Below the pieces are notes generated by a model, which made no database searches, was not told where the DNA came from, and saw nothing but the letters and a program-made list of their open reading frames with translations. Positions 40,094 to 48,663 of a stretch of DNA of 64,000 nucleotides are shown piece after piece. This DNA comes from CAVWUA01 sp963758025 (GTDB taxonomy: Bacteria; Planctomycetota; Planctomycetia; Isosphaerales; Isosphaeraceae): assembly GCA_963758025.1 (NCBI GenBank), contig CAVWUA010000003.1, positions 1 to 64,000 on the forward strand, written 5' to 3'. Made by a program: the position numbers and the translations under genes. Within the stretch, counting starts at the first letter, position 1. The number at the start of each line of letters is the position of its first letter.

Positions 40094-40833
40094 TCGGGGG
40101 ACGGGGGTTCGGCCTGGAGGGCCGTCTCGCCGCCTCGTAAGCTCCCGCGGCGGGCGCCCTCGGTCAACTCAGCCAGGGCCGCCGCGTAATTGCCATCCGG
40201 TCGAAACACCGCCGATCCGGCCACCAGTTGCGTGACCCCGGCGGCCACCGCCTGAGCGGCGGTCGCCGGCTTGATACCGCCGTCGATCGCGATGGCCAGG
40301 TCGGCCCTAGTCTGACGCAAGGCGCGAACCTTGTCGAGCACGGTTGCGTCGAAAGCCTGTCCGCCAAAGCCCGGCATGACGCTCATGACCAGGATCGAAT
40401 CCACCTCCGCCAGATACGGCAGGATGCGTTGCAAGGGGGTCGGTGGGTTCAACGAGAGGCTGGCCCGGCATCCCGCCTTGCGGATCTGTCGCAAAAGGCT
40501 GGTCGGTTCCGGAACCTCCTCAATATGAAGAATCAACTGATCGCACCCGGCCTGGATGAAGTCGTCCAGGTAACGGCCAGGATTGGTCATCATCAGGTGG
40601 GCGTCGAACGGCAGGTCCGTCCGCGTTCGCCAAGAGGCGATCACGGGGGGGCCATAGGTGAAGTTGGGCACGTACCGGCCATCCATCACGTCGAGGTGGA
40701 CGGCGCGTGCCCCGGCCTTCTCCAGGGCCTCCAGTTCCTCGGCCATGCGGGCGAAGTCGCACGCGAGCAGCGAGGGGGTGACCAGAGGCGTCCCGGCCGC
40801 GTCCCAGTTCTTCAGGCGTTGCGAACGATCCAC
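40090..40833 (-). CDS. rpe: Ribulose-phosphate 3-epimerase
   Basis: This TIM-barrel enzyme interconverts ribulose 5-phosphate and xylulose 5-phosphate. GTG 40833 follows AGAGG. Motifs: TPSLLACDFARMAEEL, the metal-binding HLDVMDGRYVPNFTYGP, FDAHLMMTNP, VMSVMPGFGGQAF and AIDGGIKPATA. The C-terminus has an extra Pro/Glu tail. It is coupled by ATGA overlap to the histidine-phosphatase-like gene downstream, and lies 66 bases after pgk. Xylose-derived pentose phosphates would enter metabolism here, consistent with the xylan genes. Confidence 0.95.
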   Translation of the reverse strand: MDRSQRLKNWDAAGTPLVTPSLLACDFARMAEELEALEKAGARAVHLDVMDGRYVPNFTYGPPVIASWRTRTDLPFDAHLMMTNPGRYLDDFIQAGCDQLILHIEEVPEPTSLLRQIRKAGCRASLSLNPPTPLQRILPYLAEVDSILVMSVMPGFGGQAFDATVLDKVRALRQTRADLAIAIDGGIKPATAAQAVAAGVTQLVAGSAVFRPDGNYAAALAELTEGARRGSLRGGETALQAEPPSPE

Positions 40834-40899
40834 CGGCGACCTCTCTCCACACGATCCCGCGCGGAACGACCTCGCTCCGCGCCAAAGCGAGCTTAATGC

Positions 40900-42090
40900 T
40901 CAACGATCGGGGATCACCTTCAAGGAGTTGAAGGATTTTCCTTCGAGCGACTCCAGGAAGGCGCCTCCGCCCGTGGAGACATGGTTCATTTTCTCGGCCA
41001 GGCCGAACTGCTCGACCGCCTCGGCCGTCTCGCCGCCACCGACGACGGTCACGGCCGGAGAGGCCGCCATCGCCTCGGCCACGCCGAGGGTTCCCTGGCG
41101 GAACGGCTCGTCCTCGAACTTGCCCATCGGACCGTTCCAGATGACTGTTCCGGCCTTCTGGATGATCTCTCGATATTTGGACAGGGTGGACGGGCCGATG
41201 TCGATCCCGAACCAGCCGTCGGGCAGGTCGCTTCCCTCGACGACCTTCGTCTGGGCCGAGGCGTCGAGACCGTCGGAAACCAGGTGGTCGTGCGGCAGGA
41301 CGAGCTTCTCGCCAGCTTGCTCCAGGAGCTTGCGGGCCTCGTCCAGGCGATCTTCCTCGACGCGGCTCTTGCCGGTGGCGTGCCCCTGGGCGCGGAGGAA
41401 CGTGTAGGTCATCGCGCCGCCGATCAGGAGCTTCTCGACCTTCGGCAAGAGGTTCTCGATGACCAGGATCTTGTCGGAGACCTTCGCCCCGCCCATGATC
41501 GCCACCATTGGCGTTTTCGGCTGGCGAAGGAGCTGGTCGAGGATCGTCAGTTCTTTCTCGACGAGAAAACCGATGGCCCGACGATCGGGGGGGAACTGCT
41601 CGGGGACGGCGACCATCGAGGCCTCGTCCCGATGACACGTCCCGAAGGCGTCGTTGACGTAAACATCAGCCAGGCCAGCCAGTTCGGCGGCGAAGGCCTT
41701 GTCCCCCTTCTTCTCCCCCTTGTTGAACCGAACGTTCTCCAGGAGGACGATCTCACCCGGCTTCAGGGTCTCGCAGGCGGCCTTGGCCTGGGGGCCGACC
41801 GTGTCATCGACCTTCTTCACGGGCCGACCGATCCGTTCCTGCAGCCGCTCGGCGACCTTGTCCATGCGGAACGGCTTGTCCTGTTCCGGGTCGCCGGTCG
41901 GGCGGCCGAGGTGGCTGACCAGGATCAGGCTGGCCCCTTTGTCCAGGGCGTATTGCAGGGTCGGCAGCGCGGCCTTGATGCGGCGGTCGTCCGAAACGGC
42001 CCCGTCCTTGGTCTGCGGCACATTGAAATCGACCCGGACCAGCACCTTCTTGCCGCTGAGATCCAGGTCGCGAATCGTTTGCTTGGGCAA
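40900..42090 (-). CDS. pgk: Phosphoglycerate kinase
   Basis: The glycolytic kinase has 396 residues, the usual length. It begins at TTG 42090 (PKQTIRDLDLSGKKVLVRVD), behind GGGGGGAG; no ATG fits the family start. Marks: VSHLGRPTGDP, LENVRFNKGEKKGD, MGGAKVSDKILVIENLL, the nucleotide-binding VVGGGETAEAV and STGGGAFLESLEGK. The frame is intact. Gene order gap, pgk, rpe on one strand is a compact glycolysis/pentose-phosphate group. Confidence 0.96.
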   Translation of the reverse strand: MPKQTIRDLDLSGKKVLVRVDFNVPQTKDGAVSDDRRIKAALPTLQYALDKGASLILVSHLGRPTGDPEQDKPFRMDKVAERLQERIGRPVKKVDDTVGPQAKAACETLKPGEIVLLENVRFNKGEKKGDKAFAAELAGLADVYVNDAFGTCHRDEASMVAVPEQFPPDRRAIGFLVEKELTILDQLLRQPKTPMVAIMGGAKVSDKILVIENLLPKVEKLLIGGAMTYTFLRAQGHATGKSRVEEDRLDEARKLLEQAGEKLVLPHDHLVSDGLDASAQTKVVEGSDLPDGWFGIDIGPSTLSKYREIIQKAGTVIWNGPMGKFEDEPFRQGTLGVAEAMAASPAVTVVGGGETAEAVEQFGLAEKMNHVSTGGGAFLESLEGKSFNSLKVIPDR

Positions 42091-42188
42091 GGAAACGCTC
42101 CCCCCGAGGGTCCAAATCCAGGTTCAAAGAGAGGACAGGTTCTCAATACTAAAGGCGAACAGCGAATCGGCGTGAGGTTGATCCCGAT

Positions 42189-42221
42189 CCTCGTTCCCGC
42201 GACGATCGCGCGGGAACGAGG
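42189..42221. repeat. Perfect 13-bp palindrome between gap and pgk
   Basis: CCTCGTTCCCGCG at 42189-42201 is followed after seven bases by its exact inverse complement CGCGGGAACGAGG at 42209-42221. There is no T-run on either side, so it is a poor intrinsic terminator. It lies 28 bases after the gap stop and could be a dispersed palindrome, an mRNA-end stabiliser or an attenuator before pgk. Confidence 0.7.
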
Positions 42222-42248
42222 GTCATTCGGTCGCGGAATCGGGGTGGG

Positions 42249-43256
42249 TCAGCCGAGCTTGGCGACCTTGGAGATCAGTTCGGCGGTGCGGGTGGAGTAA
42301 CCCATCTCGTTGTCGTACCAGGCGATCGTCTTGACCAGGTTCCCCCCCATGACCTGGGTCCAGTCGGCCATGAAGATGCAGGAGTGCGGGTCGCCGACGA
42401 TGTCGCTGGAGACGAGCGGGTCGGTGGCGTACTCGATGATGCCCTTGAGAGGCCCCTCGGCGGCCTTCTTCATGGCGGCGGTGACGTCTTCCTTGGTCAC
42501 GTCCTTCTTCAGGACGGAGGTCAGATCGACGATGCTGCCATCGGGTACGGGCACCCGCAGGGCGTAGCCGGTCAGCTTGCCGTTGAGTTCGGGGATGACC
42601 TCGCCGACGGCCTTGGCCGCGCCGGTGGTGGAGGGGATGATGTTGATCGCCGCGGCGCGGGCGCGGTAGGGGTCCTTGTGGATCTGGTCGGCCACGCGCT
42701 GATCGTTGGTGTAGGCGTGGCAGGTGACCATCAGGCCCTTCTCGATCCCGAACGTCTCGTGCAGGACCTTGGCCATCGGGGCCAGGCAGTTCGTGGTGCA
42801 CGAGGCATTGGACAGGATGCGGTCGGAGGGCTTGAGCTGGTCGTCGTTGACCCCCATGACCACCGTCAGGTCGAGCTTGTCCTTGGCCGGGGCGCTCAGG
42901 ATGACCCGCTCGGCGCCGGCGTCGAGGTGCTTCTGCAACGACTCGCGATTGGTGAAGAAGCCGGTGGACTCCAGCGCGACCTGGCAATTCAGGCTCTTCC
43001 AGGGAATGTTGGCCGGGTCCTTCTCCTGCGTGATGCGGATTTCCTTGCCGTTGACGATCAAGGACCCCTCGCCGGCCTCGACGGTCCCGTCGAACCGGCC
43101 GTGCACGCTATCATACTTCAGCAGGTTGGCCAGGTGCTTGGCGTCCGAGAGGTCGTTGATGGCGACAACCTCGAAATCCTGAGGCCGCTTCGCCATCACC
43201 CGAAAGACCAGCCGGCCGATCCGACCGAACCCGTTGATCCCGACACGAACCGCCAT
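42249..43256 (-). CDS. gap: Glyceraldehyde-3-phosphate dehydrogenase, type I
   Basis: The 335-residue enzyme starts at ATG 43256 (AVRVGINGFGRIGRLVFRVM), the NAD-binding Rossmann motif. The catalytic cysteine is in SNASCTTNCLAP at about residue 150, with His in HAYTNDQRV, and PSTTGAAKAVGEV in the phosphate site. The frame is intact. It is the first gene of the minus-strand metabolic group and is preceded by a small hairpin at 43308-43331. Confidence 0.96.
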   Translation of the reverse strand: MAVRVGINGFGRIGRLVFRVMAKRPQDFEVVAINDLSDAKHLANLLKYDSVHGRFDGTVEAGEGSLIVNGKEIRITQEKDPANIPWKSLNCQVALESTGFFTNRESLQKHLDAGAERVILSAPAKDKLDLTVVMGVNDDQLKPSDRILSNASCTTNCLAPMAKVLHETFGIEKGLMVTCHAYTNDQRVADQIHKDPYRARAAAINIIPSTTGAAKAVGEVIPELNGKLTGYALRVPVPDGSIVDLTSVLKKDVTKEDVTAAMKKAAEGPLKGIIEYATDPLVSSDIVGDPHSCIFMADWTQVMGGNLVKTIAWYDNEMGYSTRTAELISKVAKLG

Positions 43257-43307
43257 GCTCCAATACTCCCTGCTGTCCGCAGTCCAAAGGTTGAACGAGC
43301 GTGTTGG

Positions 43308-43331
43308 CCGTCCGACACCATGCTCGGACGG
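43308..43331 (-). promoter_or_regulatory. Leader hairpin upstream of gap
   Basis: CCGTCCGA at 43308-43315 pairs exactly with TCGGACGG at 43324-43331 around an eight-base loop, about 52 bases before the gap start codon. It could be an operator or an mRNA leader stem. No further support is available from one sequence. Confidence 0.35.
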
Positions 43332-43431
43332 TAAAGCCCGCGCACTCTGCGCGGACTCTCTTCTCCAATCGTCTCATGAGCCCGGATTATAGGTCCGCCC
43401 GCCGCCGGATGTCAACGCGACCGGAACTCCT

Positions 43432-43451
43432 AAAGGTGTCAGGAACCGTTT
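43432..43451 (+). repeat. Left end of inverted repeat bracketing the RAYT gene
   Basis: AAAGGTGTCAGGAACCGTTT at 43432-43451 matches 17 of 20 bases of the inverse complement of 44169-44188. It overlaps the transposase stop codon (43439-43441). The pair brackets the transposase gene closely and is a candidate end sequence. Confidence 0.65.
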
Positions 43452-44126
43452 TGGGAGTCTTTCCGAGGTCGGCCGCGCGGCCGGAAGGTGGCTTCCAGGC
43501 CGAGGCGTCTGGCGGTTTGCCGTTGCCAGTCGGAGTCGCCATATGGTTGTCCGCGGGCGATGCTGCGCTGGAGTGCGTCTTCCTCGGTGGGAGACAGCGC
43601 CGCGTTGACCTTCCGGGACCAGTGCGGGGGGCGGGGGATCGGCCAGGGGGAGAGCAAGGAGCCGGTTCCGTCGGCGCCGCGTTTGTGAGCGGCCGAGGCT
43701 TCCCCACGGCCAGGCCTCCGCGCGGGGGACAAGCCCCGCCCGCACGGGGTTGCATTCCACGTAGCGGCAGACGGTCAGGAAATGCTCGTCCTCCTGCACG
43801 GGGAACGATTTGAAACGCCCCTGGTAGAGGTGTCCCGAGCCCGCCGATTGATGGAAGGCGTGCCAGCGTTGCGTGTGGGTCAGCGTCATCCACCCGACGA
43901 AGCGGGAGAGATCGCCATCACCGTGGGGCCAGAGCACCAGATGCCAGTGATTCGGCATCAGGCAGTAGGCCAGCAATCGCATCGTGATGCGCTGCTGGGC
44001 CTCGGCCAGGATTTGCTCGAAGGCAAGGTAATCGTCGTCGGTCTCAAAGATGGTGAGACGCCCGTTCGCCCGGTTCAGGACGTGGTAAATCATCTCCCCA
44101 GGTGTTTCTCGCAAAGGGCGTCCCAT
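43439..44126 (-). CDS. REP-associated tyrosine transposase (Y1/HUH, RAYT)
   Basis: This single-strand-DNA nuclease belongs to the IS200/IS605-related RAYT family. I choose ATG 44126 (GRPLRETPGEMIYHVLNRAN). The metal-binding HUH motif is MPNHWHLVLWP and the nucleophile tyrosine is in CRYVECNPVRAGLVP. A frame break near 43700 leads to the C-terminal arm DALQRSIARGQPYGDSDWQ and the basic end RPRGRPRKDSQNGS. Imperfect inverted repeats lie at 43432-43451 and 44169-44188. RAYTs act on such short palindromic or inverted elements; no other passenger gene is enclosed. Confidence 0.88.
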
Positions 44127-44168
44127 ACTTTTGAGGAGAATAGAGGAAGCCAGGGGCGAAGTCAAGCG

Positions 44169-44188
44169 AATCGGTTCCTGGTACCTTT
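44169..44188 (-). repeat. Right end of inverted repeat bracketing the RAYT gene
   Basis: The inverse complement, AAAGGTACCAGGAACCGATT, matches the left copy at 17 of 20 positions. It lies 43 bases upstream of the chosen RAYT start, so the two copies enclose only the transposase and its leader, 757 bases in all. Confidence 0.65.
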
Positions 44189-44370
44189 TTATGCGGTCAG
44201 GAGAACCTGGGATCGTTCTGATTTCCGCTGCGGGAGGAAGAAAACGGTTGCAGCAGGGCGACTTTCGGGGGAGTATGAGGAACCATGTCCTCCATCCGGC
44301 CATCGCCGGGCTGCGCGCCCGCGGAGTTCAACCGGGCGGAACATCCCTAGTCATATTTGGAGTGAAACTC

Positions 44371-45834
44371 ATGTCCGAGAAGACATCGTTTACCCGCCGT
44401 GGTTTCCTGGGAACCACAGGCGCGGCCGCCGGGGCCCTCGCGGCCGCCGGGGCGTTCCCCCATCCCGCCGTCGGCAAGGTCAAGGGGGCCAACGAGCGGC
44501 TCAACTTCGTCACGATCGGCAACGGTGGCCGCATGCAGGCCCACCTCGGCGTCCTTCTCGCCATGAAGGAGGAGGGCAAGCCGGTCGATCTCATCGGCGT
44601 CGCCGACGTGTACGATCACAACCTCGAACGCGCCAAGGAGCGCACCAAGGCCGAGCACGCGACCAAGGACTATCGCGAATTGCTCGACATGAAGGACGTC
44701 GATGCCGTGGTGATCGCCACGCCCGACCACTGGCACGCCAAGCAGACGATCGACGCCCTGGAAGCCGGCAAGCACGTTTACTGCGAAAAGCCGATGACCC
44801 ACACGATCGACGAGGCGCGTCGTGTGGCCGAGGCCGTCAAGAAGACCGGCAAGATCATGACCGTCGGCGTGCAGTCCACGTCCGACCCCCGCTGGCGCAA
44901 GGCGCACGAGCTGATCGCCGGTGGCCGGATCGGCAAGATCATGCAGGCCCAGACCAGCTACTACCGCAACAGCTCGATGGGCCAGTGGCGCTACTACGAG
45001 CTGCGCGAGGACATGACCCCCAAGTCGGTGGACTGGAAGATGTTCCTGGGCACCGAGTTCGGTCTTGCCCCCGAGCAGCCGTTCAACCGCGCCAAGTTCG
45101 CCCAGTGGCGCTGCTACTGGGACTTCGGCGGCGGCATGTACACCGACCTGTTCGTCCACCAGCTCACCCACCTGATCCAGGCGGTCGGCGTCCGCTTCCC
45201 GCGCCGGGTCGTCGGTGCCGGTGGCCTGTACATGGAGTATGACGGCCGCGACGTGCCCGATGTGGCGACCGTGGTGGCCGACTACGACGAGGGGTGCCAG
45301 TGCCTGGTCATGGCGACCATGTGCAACGACACCCAGATCGACGAGATGATCCGCGGCCACACCGGCACGATCAAGTTCTCCGGCGACGGTTTCAACATCG
45401 TCCCGCAGGAGATCTCGGGCAAGCCGGCCCCTCCGGGCCAGAACAAGGCCGAAGGGGGCGAGCACGTGGCCGTCGAGGTCCCGCGCGACGACACCCGCGC
45501 CTTGTGGGATCACTTCATCGGCTGCATCCGCTCGGACAACCCCGAGACGCTCTGCCCGGCCGAGACCGGCTACGCCGCGATCGCCACGGTCAACATGGGC
45601 GTCAAATCGTACCGCGAGGGCAAGGCCCTGTTCTTCAACAAGGAGACGGGCGAGGTCACCGAGGCCGACTCCTCGTGGGCCAAGAAGTGGGAGAAGCTCA
45701 GCCACGAGCGCGGCAAGCCCAAGCACGTCATGGGCTGGCACGCCGGCGACGAAGGCTCGACCCTGGAGCCCAAGCCCTACCAGAAGCTCGAAGGCGACTG
45801 GGTCAACGGCCAGGACCCCGCCAAGAAGGCGTAA
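44371..45834 (+). CDS. Tat-exported Gfo/Idh/MocA-family oxidoreductase
   Basis: The 487-residue protein starts at ATG 44371 after GGAGTG, with the Tat motif TRRGFLGTTGAAAGALAAAG. The NAD(P)-binding domain opens LNFVTIGNGGRMQAHLG and holds ADVYDHNLERAKER and DAVVIATPDHWHAKQTIDAL. The family signature YCEKPMTHTIDEARRVAEA carries the catalytic Lys of EKP. The C-terminal domain holds YWDFGGGMYTDLFVHQLTHL, with histidines typical of the active site. Planctomycetes hold many exported paralogues acting on sugars or inositols; the substrate is unknown. The frame is intact. Confidence 0.92.
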   Translation: MSEKTSFTRRGFLGTTGAAAGALAAAGAFPHPAVGKVKGANERLNFVTIGNGGRMQAHLGVLLAMKEEGKPVDLIGVADVYDHNLERAKERTKAEHATKDYRELLDMKDVDAVVIATPDHWHAKQTIDALEAGKHVYCEKPMTHTIDEARRVAEAVKKTGKIMTVGVQSTSDPRWRKAHELIAGGRIGKIMQAQTSYYRNSSMGQWRYYELREDMTPKSVDWKMFLGTEFGLAPEQPFNRAKFAQWRCYWDFGGGMYTDLFVHQLTHLIQAVGVRFPRRVVGAGGLYMEYDGRDVPDVATVVADYDEGCQCLVMATMCNDTQIDEMIRGHTGTIKFSGDGFNIVPQEISGKPAPPGQNKAEGGEHVAVEVPRDDTRALWDHFIGCIRSDNPETLCPAETGYAAIATVNMGVKSYREGKALFFNKETGEVTEADSSWAKKWEKLSHERGKPKHVMGWHAGDEGSTLEPKPYQKLEGDWVNGQDPAKKA

Positions 45835-45848
45835 CAATGCTCCTCAAC

Positions 45849-45882
45849 GCCCCCGGTCCGCCGACAAAGACGGGCCGGGGGC
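45849..45882 (+). terminator. GC-rich hairpin after the oxidoreductase gene
   Basis: GCCCCCGGTCCG at 45849-45860 pairs with CGGGCCGGGGGC at 45871-45882, allowing one G-T pair, with a ten-base loop. It begins 15 bases after the stop codon. A T-run is missing, so termination is likely but may depend on other factors. Confidence 0.6.
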
Positions 45883-45896
45883 GATTCGCTCAGAGA

Positions 45897-46001
45897 AAGA
45901 GCCTCACGCAAAGCCGCGAAGACGCAAAGATTCGCCAAGGAAGAATAAGATCAATTCTTGTCTTCTTCGCGTTTTCCTTCGCGGCTTTGCGTGAGGCTCT
46001 T
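45897..46001. repeat. Long inverted repeat with 24-bp perfect arms
   Basis: The arm 45897-45920 (starts AAGAGCCTCACGCAAAG) is the exact inverse complement of 45978-46001. The 57 bases between pair imperfectly, so one stem of about 45 bp with a short loop could form. It lies between convergent genes (oxidoreductase on plus, double hydrolase on minus, stop 46022). It may be a bidirectional terminator or a copy of a dispersed element. Confidence 0.8.
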
Positions 46002-46021
46002 GATCTTGAATCACACGATCG

Positions 46022-48353
46022 TCAACGCTGAGGTGATTCGGTTCCCCTCGGCCAGTTCAGGTGCCGGGCGAGGAACTGGAAGGTCCCTTCTCCCTTGATC
46101 ATGTGCCCGCCGTTGAAATAGGTGATGTCGCATCGGTCGCCAACCCCGAGCGTGTCGAACGTCCGGCGCACCTTGGCGAACTCGTAGCCGATCCATTCAT
46201 CCGGCGCGACCCCGTCCTGATGTCCGCGCTCGACCTGGAACGGCCTCGGGGCGATCAGGGCGGCCATCTCGGCGTAGTTGAAGCCTTCGGCCAGGCCGAA
46301 CTCGTACATGTCGTACTCCAGCGTGTACATGTAGCTGTATTGCCGGTTCACGTTGGTGCACTTGACGACCCACTCGTTGAAGTCGGCCGAGCAGATCGAC
46401 AGGCAATAATCGGTCAGGATGGCCGGCACGCGCATGGCGGTCTTGCCGCCGTAGGAGAGGCCGTAAAAGGCGATGCGTTCGGGATCGACGTTCGGCAGCG
46501 TTTTCAGCCAGGCCAGCGTCCGCTCGTGCTGGCGGACGATGATGGAGAAAAGCGACCGCTTCAACGGGTTCGCCTTGCGCCGAAGCTGGCGGAACACGTC
46601 GTGGCCAATGTACGGGTTCTGAGGGGCATAGACGATATAGCCCCGGTCGGCCAGTTGCGCGCCGAAGGCGTTGTACACGGACTTCACCCGGGGATCGACG
46701 ATCGGCTCGGGCGTCCCCTCCAGCCCGTGCTGGCAGACGACCACCGGGCGCTTTTCCCCCTCCTTCAGGTCTTTCGGCAGGAGCAGCACGCCCGAGGCGA
46801 CGACGTCGGGCCAGACCGGCATCTGCACGACATAACCGCGGAAATTCGGCTCGTCGAGCACCTGCGACGACTGCACCGCCAACGGTTCGGAGGCCGGCGG
46901 GAACTTGCCGATCACGTCGGTCCAGAAGGCGTCGCGATAGGGCTTCGTGCTCTCGACCCAGGCCTCGGGGGATGAGGAATCCGCCTTCGACCAGTACGCG
47001 TACCGGCGCAGCTCGGACGTGCGGATCAGGGCTTGCGTGTGGTCCTGGAGTTGCCGCACCAGGCGTTTCATCCGGGCGAGTGGATCGATCGTCGTTTCCG
47101 TTTCGGTGAACCCGGCGGTGGGGCTGGTCGTCGTATCCCCAACGCCGATCCGGCGGAGGAACGCCGTCCGGGCCTTGTCGCCTTCGTTCCAGGGGCCGTT
47201 GCCCTCCGGGTTGCGGATCAGGGTGAAGGATTTCTGAGGATCGAGCGGCCGGACCAGATCGGCTCGCCCGGTCGAACTCGCGCTGCACGTCCTCGACGGG
47301 GGGCGTGGTCAAGCGTCCCGAGGCGGCATCGGCGCGGCCGTTCCGGGGGGGCGGCGGGCCATCGATCTCTGGTCCTTCGCACGCCTCGACCAGCAACGCG
47401 CGGGGGAAAATCAGGCTGGCGATCTCGGCGTCGCCGAACTCCTCCAGCAACCCCCAGACGTTCCGGTACACCGGCTCGGCCCAGACCCCTTCGCGCGGGC
47501 CAAAATACCCGGCGACCCACGCGGCATCGATCCGGGGGTCCGCCGCCGCGGCGTACAGGGCGATCAGCCCCCCTTCGCCGTGGCCGACGACGCCGACCGG
47601 CAGCCGGTCTTGCCCGTCGCGGGTGAACCAGTCCACCGCCGCGCGAACCTCGTCCACCTCGTAGCCGATGACGTGCCGGGCCGTCTCGTAGGCCATGCGG
47701 TAGATCCACTCGCGGTGCGGCAGATTGGTCATGCGGACGTCGGGGTTCCCCGAGAACGTGTCGTTGCGGTCGAGCAAGGTCGGCACCAGGACCCGGCAAC
47801 CGGCCTCGGCCAGCAACCGGGCGACCTGCGAGGTCGGTTCCACCCCTGGCTTCAGGCCGACGAATTGCTCGGGGGATACGTCGCAATCCGGCATCGCGAC
47901 GACGTTCGCCCGGATGTTCCCCTTCGGCACGAGCATCAGCCCCTCGGCCTGCACGTCCTCATACACATCCCAGCGCACCGCGAAGACGGCCAATCTTTCC
48001 GTCTCGGCGATCTTCGCTGGCGCGTCGGTCGTCCCGGCGAGATGGACCTCGACCGGTTTTTCGCGAGGATCGACCGCGCCGATGATCGTCAGGAACCGCT
48101 GGCGGTTCGGTTCGATCGACTTCGCATAGGTTTCCGGCGAGGTGGTGTCGCGGTTCCATTGCGTTTGTCGCCGATCGACGCTCGCCGCCAGTTCGCGGTC
48201 GAGGAATCGGTGAATCCCGGCGACCATGTCAGCGGCCGGTTCGCCCTGATCCTTCCAGAGCCCGGTCCCCGGCAGGGCCTGAGCCCTCCCGTCCCGAGGC
48301 CCCATCAGGCCAACGGCAGCCAGCAACAGCAGCGTCGCGATGTGTCGGAGCAT
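46022..48353 (-). CDS. Exported double alpha/beta hydrolase (acetylxylan-esterase/dienelactone-hydrolase-like)
   Basis: ATG 48353 opens a signal peptide (LRHIATLLLLAAVGLMG, then a RDGRAQA cleavage area). Hydrolase domain 1 has VVAMPDCDVSPEQF and the elbow VGVVGHGEGGLIALYAAA. A frame break near 47250 leads into domain 2, with VVVCQHGLEGTPEPIVD, the nucleophile elbow FYGLSYGGKTAMR, and a late His in FNGGHMIKGEGTF. In domain 1 the elbow has Glu after His (GHGEGG), so a serine nucleophile is missing there and only domain 2 looks fully active. Related planctomycete proteins deacetylate plant polysaccharides; that role is inferred. Confidence 0.75.
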
Positions 48354-48663
48354 GGGGGATGTCTTTCGGGTGGTTGGAGGTTCAATCCAAAGGATGTTCA
48401 GGCACGGCACCCAGGTCGATGAGGCCGAGTATAAGGGCACGCGGATCGGCTCGAAACAAGTTCCTGAACGGGCATCGAGGTATTACGGGCATCGAGGAAC
48501 CTCGAACGGTGACCCCGCGAGGATCGTGCGTCAACCGCGGCGGGGTCTTGGGAATACGGCGGGCGGATCGTACAATGAGTTCTAGCGGTCGAAGACGCTA
48601 GGGCCTGCGATCGTCGCCCCCGCCTGGTGCGGATATGTCCTCTTTGATGAGCAGACCGATTCC
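48354..48663. other. Divergent intergenic region before aroDE
   Basis: About 310 bases lie between the double hydrolase (minus) and aroDE (plus). A six-base palindrome arm pair CTAGCG (48582-48587) and CGCTAG (48596-48601) sits 63 bases before the aroDE start. No gene or RNA was recognised. Confidence 0.4.

Noticed and set aside
44347..45837. 496-residue minus-strand ORF opposite the Gfo/Idh/MocA gene
   Set aside because: The plus strand has the Tat signal and family motifs; this is its complement.
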